This document shows positions 52,001 through 58,257 of a stretch of 64,000 bases of DNA, one piece after another. The notes below the pieces were generated by a model that was given only the letters and a program-made list of their open reading frames with translations, ran no database searches and was not told the DNA's origin. A program made the position numbers and the translations under genes. This DNA comes from an uncultured Lachnospiraceae bacterium (GTDB lineage: Bacteria; Bacillota; Clostridia; Lachnospirales; Lachnospiraceae). Position 1 is the first letter of the stretch, and each line of letters starts with the position of its first letter. The stretch spans positions 1 to 64,000 of the forward strand of contig CAOKOL010000004.1 in the NCBI GenBank assembly GCA_948470335.1. The letters run 5' to 3'.

Positions 52001-54512
52001 CAGACGCTTCTGTTTCCTTTTCACTATTTTCTTCTGCTGAAGATTCCTCTTTCTCATTTTCCGCAGCCGTGCTGCTTTCTATTTCCTCAGACTCGTCTTC
52101 AACGTCTGGTGTTGTCTCTTCTCCGGATACTTCTTCCGGATTCATTTCCTCCGGTTCTGTTTCCTTCGAATCACCATCCTCCTTACTTTCTCCTTCCGGC
52201 TCGCTCATTTCATCAGACGGAAGCGTCGGGGCAGCTTCATCCTCTTCTCCACGATTCTCTGTCTCGGCATCCTTCTGCAGAACCGCCTCGCCCTTCACAT
52301 GAAACGTAATATGAAACGCCTCGTCCTCATACTCAAACCGATCATCCAACTGAATCGTTTCATCTTTATCTTCCTCGATCACATTCCCGCTGACGCTTCC
52401 GTCCTCATCGTCGATTTCGTTTCCGCTGACGCTTCCGACGGCCTTCGCCCCTTCGTCGCCATATCCGATCGCGATCTCCGAGAATCCTTTCATCTCAAAG
52501 GTGGTGCTGTTATCCTCGGCCTGACCGCCGTCTAACAGTTCGGTTCCTTCTTTTGCGAAATGCACTACGGTAATCGGGTTGCCTTCCGCCAGGCCGTCTT
52601 CATCCAGGAACTGAACGGTTACGGTTACGGGTGCTTCCGGCTCGATCTCGATCAGTCTGTCTTCGTCCGTTTTTGCATCTTTATTTTCCACGTAGAAGCC
52701 GATGCGCAGCAGCGCTCTCATGTCCGCTGTCTCATCTTTCATAGCTTCCCGGTATTCTTCTTCCCGCCGGGCGAAGTATTCTTCATCCTCGTCGGCTTTG
52801 ATCTGCTCGGCTAACAGCTTCGCATTGCCGGGAATCCCGGCCTCATGGTTAAATTTCACGGTGACAATATAATCGTCTTCCTCGCAGGTCCACAGGTAGT
52901 CTCCCACGTCCTCGAAGCCGCAGGTCATATTACCGTCTTCGTCGAAACAGCGCTCCTCATGGATATGGGCGTGGTCGCAGACCAGCTTGCCCTCCTCATT
53001 GTAGCAGTCCTCGTTGTGAACGTGTACCACCACCTCAAGGCCGCATACCAGATCGCCGTCTCCGTCATAGCACTCCGAACTGTGGACATGCGCCTCGTCA
53101 TGGCCGCAGATCAGCCTGCCTTCTCTGTCATAGCATTTCTGGCCATGAATGTGCGTCTCATTGTGGCCGCAGATCAGCTCGCCGTTTTCGTCGTAGCATT
53201 CTTCATGATGGATATGAAGGTTTGCGCCTATGCTCAGGGCGGCGATTTCCTCATCGGTCAGCTCCACCGTCTTAAAGCAGTCTTTTTTGTGTACATGTTC
53301 TTCCAACTGGAACAGGCCGCAGATCAGCCTGCCGTTCTCATCCCGGCAACCTTCGTCGTGGGTGTGCTTCTCCAACTTTCCGCAGACCGGAACCATCTGT
53401 ACCTCATAGCAGGCCGCGGTGTGTACATGGGTTCCTGCCGCCGCAGTTGTTTCCACTGCCGTCGTCGTCTGTTCTGCCGTCGTCTCAGGCGCTGCCGTTG
53501 TTTCAGGCGCCGCTGTCGTCTCCGGTGCTTTTGTCTCCGGCGGAGCCGTCGTCTCGACAACAACCTCGGCATAGCAGTCATCGGTATGCTCGTGTTCTTC
53601 CGCTTCACAGACCTGCACTGTGCTGTTATAACAGCCCTCTTCGTGAGTATGCTCTTCTGTCACGCAGGTCAGTTCTTCCGTATAACATCCGTCTTCATGG
53701 GCGTGTTCTTCCGCCTCGCAGACCAGATTGCCCCCCTCATCGTAACAGCCCTCTTCATGGCTGTGTTCTTCTGCCTCGCAGGTCAGTTCACTACTGTAGC
53801 AGCCGTCCTCATGCACATGCTCCGCCTGCTCACAGGACAGCTCCGTATCATAACATTCGTCGGTATGCGTATGCTCTCCAACCGTACACACCAGCTCAGG
53901 CTCCGTATCTGCCGGCGCCTCCGGTGCTTCCGTCGGGGCGGCCTCCGTCGGTGCCTCCGTCGGGGTCTCTGTCGGCGCTTCCGTCGCCGGCTCGCTCGGC
54001 TGGTCGTCATTCTGTACCGGCTGGTTTCCCCCGTCGGGCGTATTTGCCGGCTGGTCCTGGGAATCGGGCGACTGAACCGGCTGGCCTCCCGCATTTCCCG
54101 TATCGGTCACACCCTCCAGGCCGCAGATCAGCGCCTGCTGTTCCTCATAGCAGGCCTCCTCATGGGTATGGGGCTCAATTTCCTCTAACGGACATACCAG
54201 TCTGCCGTTCTCGTCCCGGCAGTCATCGTTATGTATATGGATCAGATAGTCCGCATAGCCGCAGATCATTACGTCTTCTGCCTTCTTCTCGTCATATACA
54301 TAGCATTCGTCGGTATGCTCGTGTACCTGTGTCTGTACCCGGCAGTCCAGCACTCTGACCTTGTGGGTCAGCGCCTGGCCATACAGCTTCAGCGCCGCCG
54401 CCGTACCCAGGACGACCGTCACGGACAGTCCCAGAAAAATAATCAGCCACTGTCTGTGCTTTTTCTGTTCCTGTAATATCTTTGTATTCTGCGATGATAA
54501 ATCAAATCTCAT
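49020..54512 (-). CDS. giant LPXTG adhesin with HxHxxxC repeats and fibro-slime domain
   Basis: 1830 residues from the ATG at 54512 (GGGAGG upstream). Layout: cytoplasmic start and membrane helix (LIIFLGLSVTVVLGTAAAL); about 17 repeats of the form HxHxxxCY...(L/V)xCG over the first 560 residues, interrupted by Thr/Pro/Ala linkers (TEAPTEAAPTEAP, PETTAAPETTAA); a region of folded and long acidic Glu/Ser-rich segments; then a PA14-like fibro-slime domain (FYGDDDMWVFLSRI, RLVCDIGGVHSSVG). A Cna-like domain and the sorting signal LPKTGGPGT with helix and RRV tail follow. Probably the tip adhesin of the pilus. The Cys/His repeats suggest metal binding or disulfides outside the cell. Confidence 0.9.
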   Translation of the reverse strand: MRFDLSSQNTKILQEQKKHRQWLIIFLGLSVTVVLGTAAALKLYGQALTHKVRVLDCRVQTQVHEHTDECYVYDEKKAEDVMICGYADYLIHIHNDDCRDENGRLVCPLEEIEPHTHEEACYEEQQALICGLEGVTDTGNAGGQPVQSPDSQDQPANTPDGGNQPVQNDDQPSEPATEAPTETPTEAPTEAAPTEAPEAPADTEPELVCTVGEHTHTDECYDTELSCEQAEHVHEDGCYSSELTCEAEEHSHEEGCYDEGGNLVCEAEEHAHEDGCYTEELTCVTEEHTHEEGCYNSTVQVCEAEEHEHTDDCYAEVVVETTAPPETKAPETTAAPETTAAPETTAEQTTTAVETTAAAGTHVHTAACYEVQMVPVCGKLEKHTHDEGCRDENGRLICGLFQLEEHVHKKDCFKTVELTDEEIAALSIGANLHIHHEECYDENGELICGHNETHIHGQKCYDREGRLICGHDEAHVHSSECYDGDGDLVCGLEVVVHVHNEDCYNEEGKLVCDHAHIHEERCFDEDGNMTCGFEDVGDYLWTCEEDDYIVTVKFNHEAGIPGNAKLLAEQIKADEDEEYFARREEEYREAMKDETADMRALLRIGFYVENKDAKTDEDRLIEIEPEAPVTVTVQFLDEDGLAEGNPITVVHFAKEGTELLDGGQAEDNSTTFEMKGFSEIAIGYGDEGAKAVGSVSGNEIDDEDGSVSGNVIEEDKDETIQLDDRFEYEDEAFHITFHVKGEAVLQKDAETENRGEEDEAAPTLPSDEMSEPEGESKEDGDSKETEPEEMNPEEVSGEETTPDVEDESEEIESSTAAENEKEESSAEENSEKETEASEAKAIGQRDTVHVKEETDEEESSAEEESGEAVEKTNQETDGKRVSDDANKETVAGAGQDNDGIEDVNVPDEKNDSAAGIESAEDGEPERILEFRIEPLDEATEEYHTVAAFAENMSEENGLLEIRILSYSLLCDGEKLDLTDCEVTAEVTPTQKLVDYAEQTVDTAEVVEDIQPEVTLSALMYPHEDIDESNEDEQEMFRIINAMSVNEESQAQPMILSLETTGTDNTVILVAASQANPNFTVQYYANLDVIDKVKDGDGLEVIDTRNGGNGDGGKLPGNGGGEHGYDTTKSTWGTITDSLRRPSNADVVKICLEKIDGANYKVKSTTTLTQIYEDNPCSYIMSPGLVYFNRLSQNGNYELKEVWVGDEQTAESTDRKDWTIYSLRDPSEDAADKQADTAGSVIYTTIDNLYFTNRQATVDNKEENEQFILIKEGTVIRLVCDTTTSDEVNGVNFYDYDITDGKIYNYNKNVIPRNGTYNSNPGTIDNSPNDSAWYVNTEKKGINSNGNNFAFGNDNTRTTMGKNKWNGNYLNKTNAEIVGTKHIQQLGYKGCTFGMVQALTTTGEIIYSDGVNPPDLFNEKNGGVSGKSSYIGSLTFERKGDTYTMTQAEVGDTGEISGLDMFKNPDEKYTHIWTNNFWPMDSVASAGTAGHDPMFGKLPYEVKGFSSDGIEGFPTSDDFEIHNSYFGMHYTVDFKLTEDYTGPLEYLFYGDDDMWVFLSRIEKDEAGNVISQDEGRLVCDIGGVHSSVGEYVDLWDWIKKGDANDYRLSFFYTERGESGSSCWMQFTLPSVSFSTPEQTTGQLRIEKSVTGEETSEEFGFAIEFKDSEGNILKNDYAYSKYNEKNEVISNDILIWDGANFTLKAGEYIIVSFLPNGTQYTIKEIGPVDAQKDSEGRLLYDEDGKPVWEVEEDNPYRPDITENGNPVEGTIGQVTGTIDEGQIVSIHYNNILKFELPKTGGPGTNVYTTAGALSLLFGAGLMYRKKFRGRRV

Positions 54513-54543
54513 CTTACAGCCTCCCTCCCTGCGCCTGCATTGA

Positions 54544-55134
54544 TTATCTCGGAATTCCCAGGTTTGATAACGGCCAGACCCGGAATATAATTTTCCCAAT
54601 CACCATGTCGTTGCTGATACAGCCCACCGCCTTATTCCGACTGTCGATACTGGTGGACCTGTGGTCTCCCATCACGAAACACCGGCCTTCCGGCACCTGA
54701 TAAGGCAATGTAATATTGCAGTCTCCAAACGCCTTTTCCGTCACGTAAGGCTCATCCAGCAGCTCCTCATTCACATAAACATTTCCATCCATGTCGATGT
54801 TTACCCAGTCCCCTGAGGAAGCGATCACCCGCTTTACCAGAATATTGTTATTATAATAAAAAGCAATGATATCGCCCGTCCTGTACCGGTTGCTGTTCAG
54901 CGCCACCACGATATCCTCATCCTGTAAGGAATCTGTCATGGAGGTCCCGCTGATCTGCAGAACCGGCAGCAGAAGGACTGCGATCAGCACCGTAGCGGCG
55001 GCTACCACCACCAGGAAAAATACGGTGCTTCTCAATACCTTACCGTATCTGTCTTTATATTGTTCTTTCGCAAGCTCCGCTTCCAAAAGCTCCAGGCTTG
55101 GAAGCTCAAGCTTCTTCTCGCTGTTCTCGCTCAT
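54544..55134 (-). CDS. lepB: signal peptidase I (Ser-Lys type)
   Basis: 196-residue type I signal peptidase with one N-terminal membrane helix (STVFFLVVVAAATVLIAVLLL). Catalytic serine in LQISGTSMTDSLQ, catalytic lysine in NNILVKRVIASSGDWV, and the box D/E motif FVMGDHRSTSIDSRNK. It is a classical bacterial form, unlike the SipW-type enzyme at the other end of the same operon. It lies directly upstream of the giant adhesin, so it probably serves as the dedicated peptidase for pilins. Several in-frame ATGs lie near 55134-55158; I chose the one with the best GGAAGG spacing. Confidence 0.93.
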   Translation of the reverse strand: MSENSEKKLELPSLELLEAELAKEQYKDRYGKVLRSTVFFLVVVAAATVLIAVLLLPVLQISGTSMTDSLQDEDIVVALNSNRYRTGDIIAFYYNNNILVKRVIASSGDWVNIDMDGNVYVNEELLDEPYVTEKAFGDCNITLPYQVPEGRCFVMGDHRSTSIDSRNKAVGCISNDMVIGKIIFRVWPLSNLGIPR

Positions 55135-55597
55135 GGACATCCCTTCCGTCTGATTCAATTCCCTCTGATTGTTCCGGTTCGAACAACTCCGCTTTCAGGT
55201 GCTTCACGATGATCTCGGCAACCATGCCGTCGGAGTTCAGTTTTTCCCACCGGTCAGACTGCAGGGCCTCCAGCCGTTTCTCCAGTTCCCCGATGGACGC
55301 GTCCTTCTCGTCCAGGCGGCCTTTCAGTTTTTCCAGAAGAGCATCCTTTTCATTCAGCTTTTCTTTCAGTTTTTCCAGAAGAACGTCTTTTTCATTCAGC
55401 TTTTCTTTAAGCCTTTCAAGCTGTGTATCTTTCTCGTCCAGCTTTCCTTTCAAACGCTCGCAGCTTTCGTTCAGCCGGGCCAGTTCTTCGCTTTTCTCAT
55501 CCGATTCGGTCTGCAGTCTGGCCGCCTCCTTGCTCTGTTCTACCAGCAACTGGAGAAGATCCTGCCGGCGCAGTCTGCGCAATTCTTTATCTGTCAT
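55106..55597 (-). CDS. coiled-coil protein with 14-residue repeats
   Basis: 163 residues. N-terminus MTDKELRRLRRQDLLQLLVEQ resembles a helix often found in proteins beside clostridial surface loci. Residues 55-110 are four 14-residue units of the type KLNEKDVLLEKLKE, which form a regular coiled coil. No membrane segment or signal peptide, so it is cytoplasmic. It overlaps lepB by about 29 bases and the integrase-like gene by 4. Possible regulator or assembly factor of the locus; function unknown. Confidence 0.75.
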   Translation of the reverse strand: MTDKELRRLRRQDLLQLLVEQSKEAARLQTESDEKSEELARLNESCERLKGKLDEKDTQLERLKEKLNEKDVLLEKLKEKLNEKDALLEKLKGRLDEKDASIGELEKRLEALQSDRWEKLNSDGMVAEIIVKHLKAELFEPEQSEGIESDGRDVHEREQREEA

Positions 55598-56427
55598 AGG
55601 GTCTCTTTATCCTCCCCGTTCTTATCCCATCCGATGGAAACCTGTTCGTTCTCCACCATCTGCTCATAGGTCTGGCGAACCAGCCTGTCTATATCGACCC
55701 GAATCCCTTCCTGAATACTCTGATACATCTTCCAGAGACAGCGGGGATTGGCCTTTTCCGAATCCACCTTCGCATCCTGGCTGATAGCGCTGACATAATG
55801 GTGAATCATCGAACGAGACAGCGGTTTTCCGTCTCTGGTCAGGAAAACAGGGCCGCTTTTGATGTGATGCCGCTGCATATACTCCATCAGCTCCCTGCGA
55901 AGCGGCTCCGGAATATACAGCGTCCGCAGCCTCTGTTTGTTATGACTGTCCAGCTCCACCGTTCCTGAAAAAACCGCCTCCGCCGTCACCTGGGACATTT
56001 CCTGAACCCGGACACCCGCGCCGCCCATGGTCTTAATCAGCAGATAGGACCGTTCCCGGCCCAGCTTTCTGGCCGCGGACAGAAGCCGTAAATATTCTTC
56101 CCTGGACAGCTCCGGCTGTTCTGCCGGCTTTCGTACAAATTCTTCTACCTGCCAGTCTCTGTGTCCGATATAGCGCAGGAATGTATTCATAATCGAAACC
56201 TGCGTATTCACCGTCACATGAGAAAATCCTTTTTCCTCCAGCATCCATCTGCGCCACCGCACCCCTGTGTCTTTTTCCAGAAGCTTATCCTCCGGCAGCC
56301 ATGCGTAAAGCCCTGCCAGGCTGCGCCTGTATGTGTCCAGAGAGCTTTTCCCCCGGTTTTTCTGCCGGAGGCTTTCCAAAAATTCTTCTATTACTTCCAG
56401 TGTCAATTTCTCGCCAGTCATATTCAC
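55594..56427 (-). CDS. tyrosine-recombinase-fold protein with degenerate active site
   Basis: 277 residues with an integrase core-binding domain (TLEVIEEFLESLRQKNRGKSS, TVNTQVSIMNTFLRYI) and a recombinase-like C-terminal domain. The first catalytic arginine is present (GAGVRVQEMSQVT). The expected H-x-x-R block reads NPRCLWKMYQS, so both residues are replaced (Arg and Trp), and no second histidine/tryptophan block is clear. A Tyr occurs in RQTYEQM. By eye it should not recombine DNA and may instead be a DNA-binding regulator. It is the first gene after the operon promoter. Confidence 0.78.
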   Translation of the reverse strand: MNMTGEKLTLEVIEEFLESLRQKNRGKSSLDTYRRSLAGLYAWLPEDKLLEKDTGVRWRRWMLEEKGFSHVTVNTQVSIMNTFLRYIGHRDWQVEEFVRKPAEQPELSREEYLRLLSAARKLGRERSYLLIKTMGGAGVRVQEMSQVTAEAVFSGTVELDSHNKQRLRTLYIPEPLRRELMEYMQRHHIKSGPVFLTRDGKPLSRSMIHHYVSAISQDAKVDSEKANPRCLWKMYQSIQEGIRVDIDRLVRQTYEQMVENEQVSIGWDKNGEDKETL

Positions 56428-56543
56428 CAGTCATGTCTTTCCGCTGTCATAAAACGCTCACACGCGGACTGCCGATACCTGCACACCGCTTCGCCTATTA
56501 TATGACAAAATTAATAATATGTTACTTTTAGGGGTAAAAAAAT

Positions 56544-56575
56544 ATACTTTTCACCCGTTTTCCGAGGAAAAGTAT
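56544..56575. promoter_or_regulatory. palindrome overlapping the surface-operon -10 box
   Basis: Perfect 9-bp inverted repeat ATACTTTTC/GAAAAGTAT with a 14-base spacer. One arm includes most of the -10 box of the operon promoter, so a protein bound here would block initiation. A candidate operator. Confidence 0.55.
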
Positions 56576-56599
56576 AGCACAGGTAAGAGCGAGATTCAA
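56571..56599 (-). promoter_or_regulatory. sigma-A promoter of the surface-fibre operon
   Basis: TTGAAT (56594-56599) and TATACT (56571-56576) on the minus strand with 17-base spacing, about 145 bases before the integrase-like gene. This is the only good promoter seen ahead of this group of genes. Confidence 0.75.
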
Positions 56600-56721
56600 G
56601 ATATTTCCCCGAAATACCGTGACCTATAAAAATCATAGAACACTCTTACTTATATATCGGCATTCTTTCGGGATATTTAATATATTTTGATAATTTTGGT
56701 AAATTTGTAAAATAAAAGAAT

Positions 56722-56761
56722 GTATCAAAATATACATTTTGTTTTATATATTTGTGATACG
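56722..56761 (-). terminator. AT-rich terminator after the PAP2 gene
   Basis: Imperfect inverted repeat GTATCACAAATATATA/TATATTTTGATAC followed by TTCTTTTATTTT on the minus strand, 16 bases after the PAP2 stop. The rest of the 56428-56776 gap holds only the operon promoter and the palindrome. Confidence 0.6.
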
Positions 56762-56776
56762 CAGGACCTTAACGGC

Positions 56777-57310
56777 CTACGGCCTGCCGCCGCTTATTTT
56801 CTTCACCCCATAATACCCGCCTGTCCCGGCGGCGCACCCGATCAGGCATCCCGCCAGTACGTCCGTAGGGAAATGAACGCCCAGATACAGCCTGGAAAAG
56901 CCGATCAGAGCTGCCAGTATCAGCGGGCATACGGCAGGAAGCCATCGGTTCTGATCGCGGAATCCCAGAAAACAGGCGACGGCCGCCGCAAAGGAAGCAG
57001 AGGTGTGGCCGGAGGGGAAAGAGAAATCCCGTGGTGCGGGAATCAGCGGAATCAACTGCGCATACTGCTGAAAGGGGCGGGCCCGCCGCACCAGGTTTTT
57101 CAGGAAAATATTCGTACAGAGCAGGCTTAACACCAGCGCCGCCAGACTGCATAAGCCTATTTTTCTCGTTCTTTTTGGAATCAGCAGGCACAGAGATAAA
57201 AGGATCCAAAACTGTCCGTGATCCCCCAGAAACGTAATTCCGGTCCAAAATGTGTCCCAGCATTCCGACCGCAGGTTTTCCTGTATCCATAACAAAATCT
57301 GAAAGTCCAA
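56777..57310 (-). CDS. PAP2 family phosphatase
   Basis: A 177-residue membrane phosphatase of the PAP2 superfamily, which includes undecaprenyl-pyrophosphate phosphatases recycling the lipid carrier for wall and capsule synthesis. The three-part active site is complete: FLKNLVRRARPF, FSFPSGHTSASFAA and SRLYLGVHFPTDVLAG. Five to six hydrophobic segments are visible. It follows the lipoprotein gene by 9 bases and ends before an AT-rich terminator. Lipid phosphatase is secure; carrier recycling is inference. Confidence 0.92.
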   Translation of the reverse strand: MDFQILLWIQENLRSECWDTFWTGITFLGDHGQFWILLSLCLLIPKRTRKIGLCSLAALVLSLLCTNIFLKNLVRRARPFQQYAQLIPLIPAPRDFSFPSGHTSASFAAAVACFLGFRDQNRWLPAVCPLILAALIGFSRLYLGVHFPTDVLAGCLIGCAAGTGGYYGVKKISGGRP

Positions 57311-57319
57311 TGTTTTCTC

Positions 57320-57877
57320 CTATTCCTCTACCTGAACGGGCCACTGGCCTTCGCCGCCCAGCGCCCGGTTTCCCACATCGTCACAGTGGACAAAGTCCTC
57401 GGAAACCGCCGCATAGTACCGCTTTCCCGCTTCCAGCCCAAAGCCCAGGCGGATCTGTACCTCCGTGCCTCTGTCCATGCCGTAGTAAACTTTATGTTCT
57501 TCGCTTACAGGGGCGAACGTCACCTGTTGGCTGTCCGCCGGGATCTCTGCCAGCAGACTGTCATCCCCGGCGTCATACAGCGTAAAGACGCCGGTTCCCG
57601 GCTCCACATTTTCCCGTTCCAGATACAGAGAAAAGGTATCTGTCCCCGCCGGCGCCAGATAATTGGTACCGTCAGCCACCGGAGCGATATAGACATTCCC
57701 GATCAGTTGCGCTTTTGTTTCCGCCAAAGCTTCCGTTTCTTTTTCGCCGCCGTTTCCGCCGCAGCCCGCAAAAAGCAGCATCACCGCGACAAACAGCATC
57801 GCTGCCGAAAGCGGACGTATTATTTTTTTATGCTGTTTCCTGTCAGGCCGCGGCACACACATCATATATTCAGACAT
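57320..57877 (-). CDS. putative lipoprotein of unknown function
   Basis: 185 residues. After a polar start (KQHKKIIRPLS) comes a lipoprotein signal peptide AAMLFVAVMLLFAGCGG with a lipobox (LFAGC), a Glu-rich spacer, and a beta-rich domain (IAPVADGTNYLAPAGTD, FTLYDAGDDSLLAEIP, VYYGMDRGTEVQIRLGFGL). No known family recognised. It is transcribed with the PAP2 gene and should sit on the outer face of the membrane. Confidence 0.72.
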   Translation of the reverse strand: MSEYMMCVPRPDRKQHKKIIRPLSAAMLFVAVMLLFAGCGGNGGEKETEALAETKAQLIGNVYIAPVADGTNYLAPAGTDTFSLYLERENVEPGTGVFTLYDAGDDSLLAEIPADSQQVTFAPVSEEHKVYYGMDRGTEVQIRLGFGLEAGKRYYAAVSEDFVHCDDVGNRALGGEGQWPVQVEE

Positions 57878-58045
57878 TTAAAATGACCTCCCGGATTTTA
57901 TGTCTGCCTTATCGGAGACATACTGTATAGAAGATTCATTTATTATATATCAGAATCCATATTTTTTACAAGTTATTTTACGGGAACCTGCCCTCCGTAA
58001 CTCGCAGAGCAACATGCAGAAGCACAGCATCCTTCAAAATTACGG
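57878..58045. other. divergent intergenic region
   Basis: Separates the lipoprotein gene (minus) from the ABC-ATPase gene (plus). AT-rich in its left half. No gene, repeat or clear minus-strand promoter recognised. Confidence 0.4.
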
Positions 58046-58074
58046 TTGAAAAATCAGAGACAATCCCTTATAAT
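58046..58074 (+). promoter_or_regulatory. sigma-A promoter of the COG3044 ATPase gene
   Basis: TTGAAA (58046-58051) and TATAAT (58069-58074) with 17-base spacing. It leaves an untranslated leader of about 175 nt. Confidence 0.85.
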
Positions 58075-58089
58075 ATACGTAACAGGACA

Positions 58090-58185
58090 GCCGGAAGGCA
58101 GGCGCTATCTGCCCGGCGAATCCATTTTAACGATTAAAAATAGCCGCCGCCTCTTGCCAAAGATCAGGACGGCTATTTCTTATTG
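58090..58185 (+). promoter_or_regulatory. leader with hairpin and intrinsic terminator (attenuator candidate)
   Basis: After the promoter there is a hairpin GCCGG..GGCAG/CTGCC-CGGC (about 58090-58117), then a terminator-like stem AAATAGCCG/CGGCTATTT (58138-58178) followed by a T-rich stretch, all before the coding start at 58258. A terminator between promoter and gene suggests regulated readthrough. No known riboswitch consensus was recognised. Confidence 0.6.
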
Positions 58186-58257
58186 CACGGCCGCCGGCAA
58201 AATCCGTTTTATGACCGCATCATCAGAAGAAAAGCGAAAGGAGCATATACAGACACT

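Noticed and set aside
52845..54188. Long plus-strand frames (447 and 303 codons) over the adhesin repeats
   Set aside because: They are antisense to the HxHxxxC repeat region, whose biased codons keep other frames open. The products are His/Arg/Leu-rich and low complexity, without a family match or ribosome binding site.
52900..54320. CRISPR-like pattern of short repeats in the adhesin gene
   Set aside because: The repeats are in frame, follow a protein pattern (HxHxxxC) and vary at codon third positions; spacing is set by coding sequence.
56722..56761. Inverted repeats as an invertible promoter for the surface operon
   Set aside because: The repeat is best explained as the AT-rich terminator of the PAP2 gene, and the promoter at 56571-56599 is not flanked by a matching pair of longer inverted repeats.
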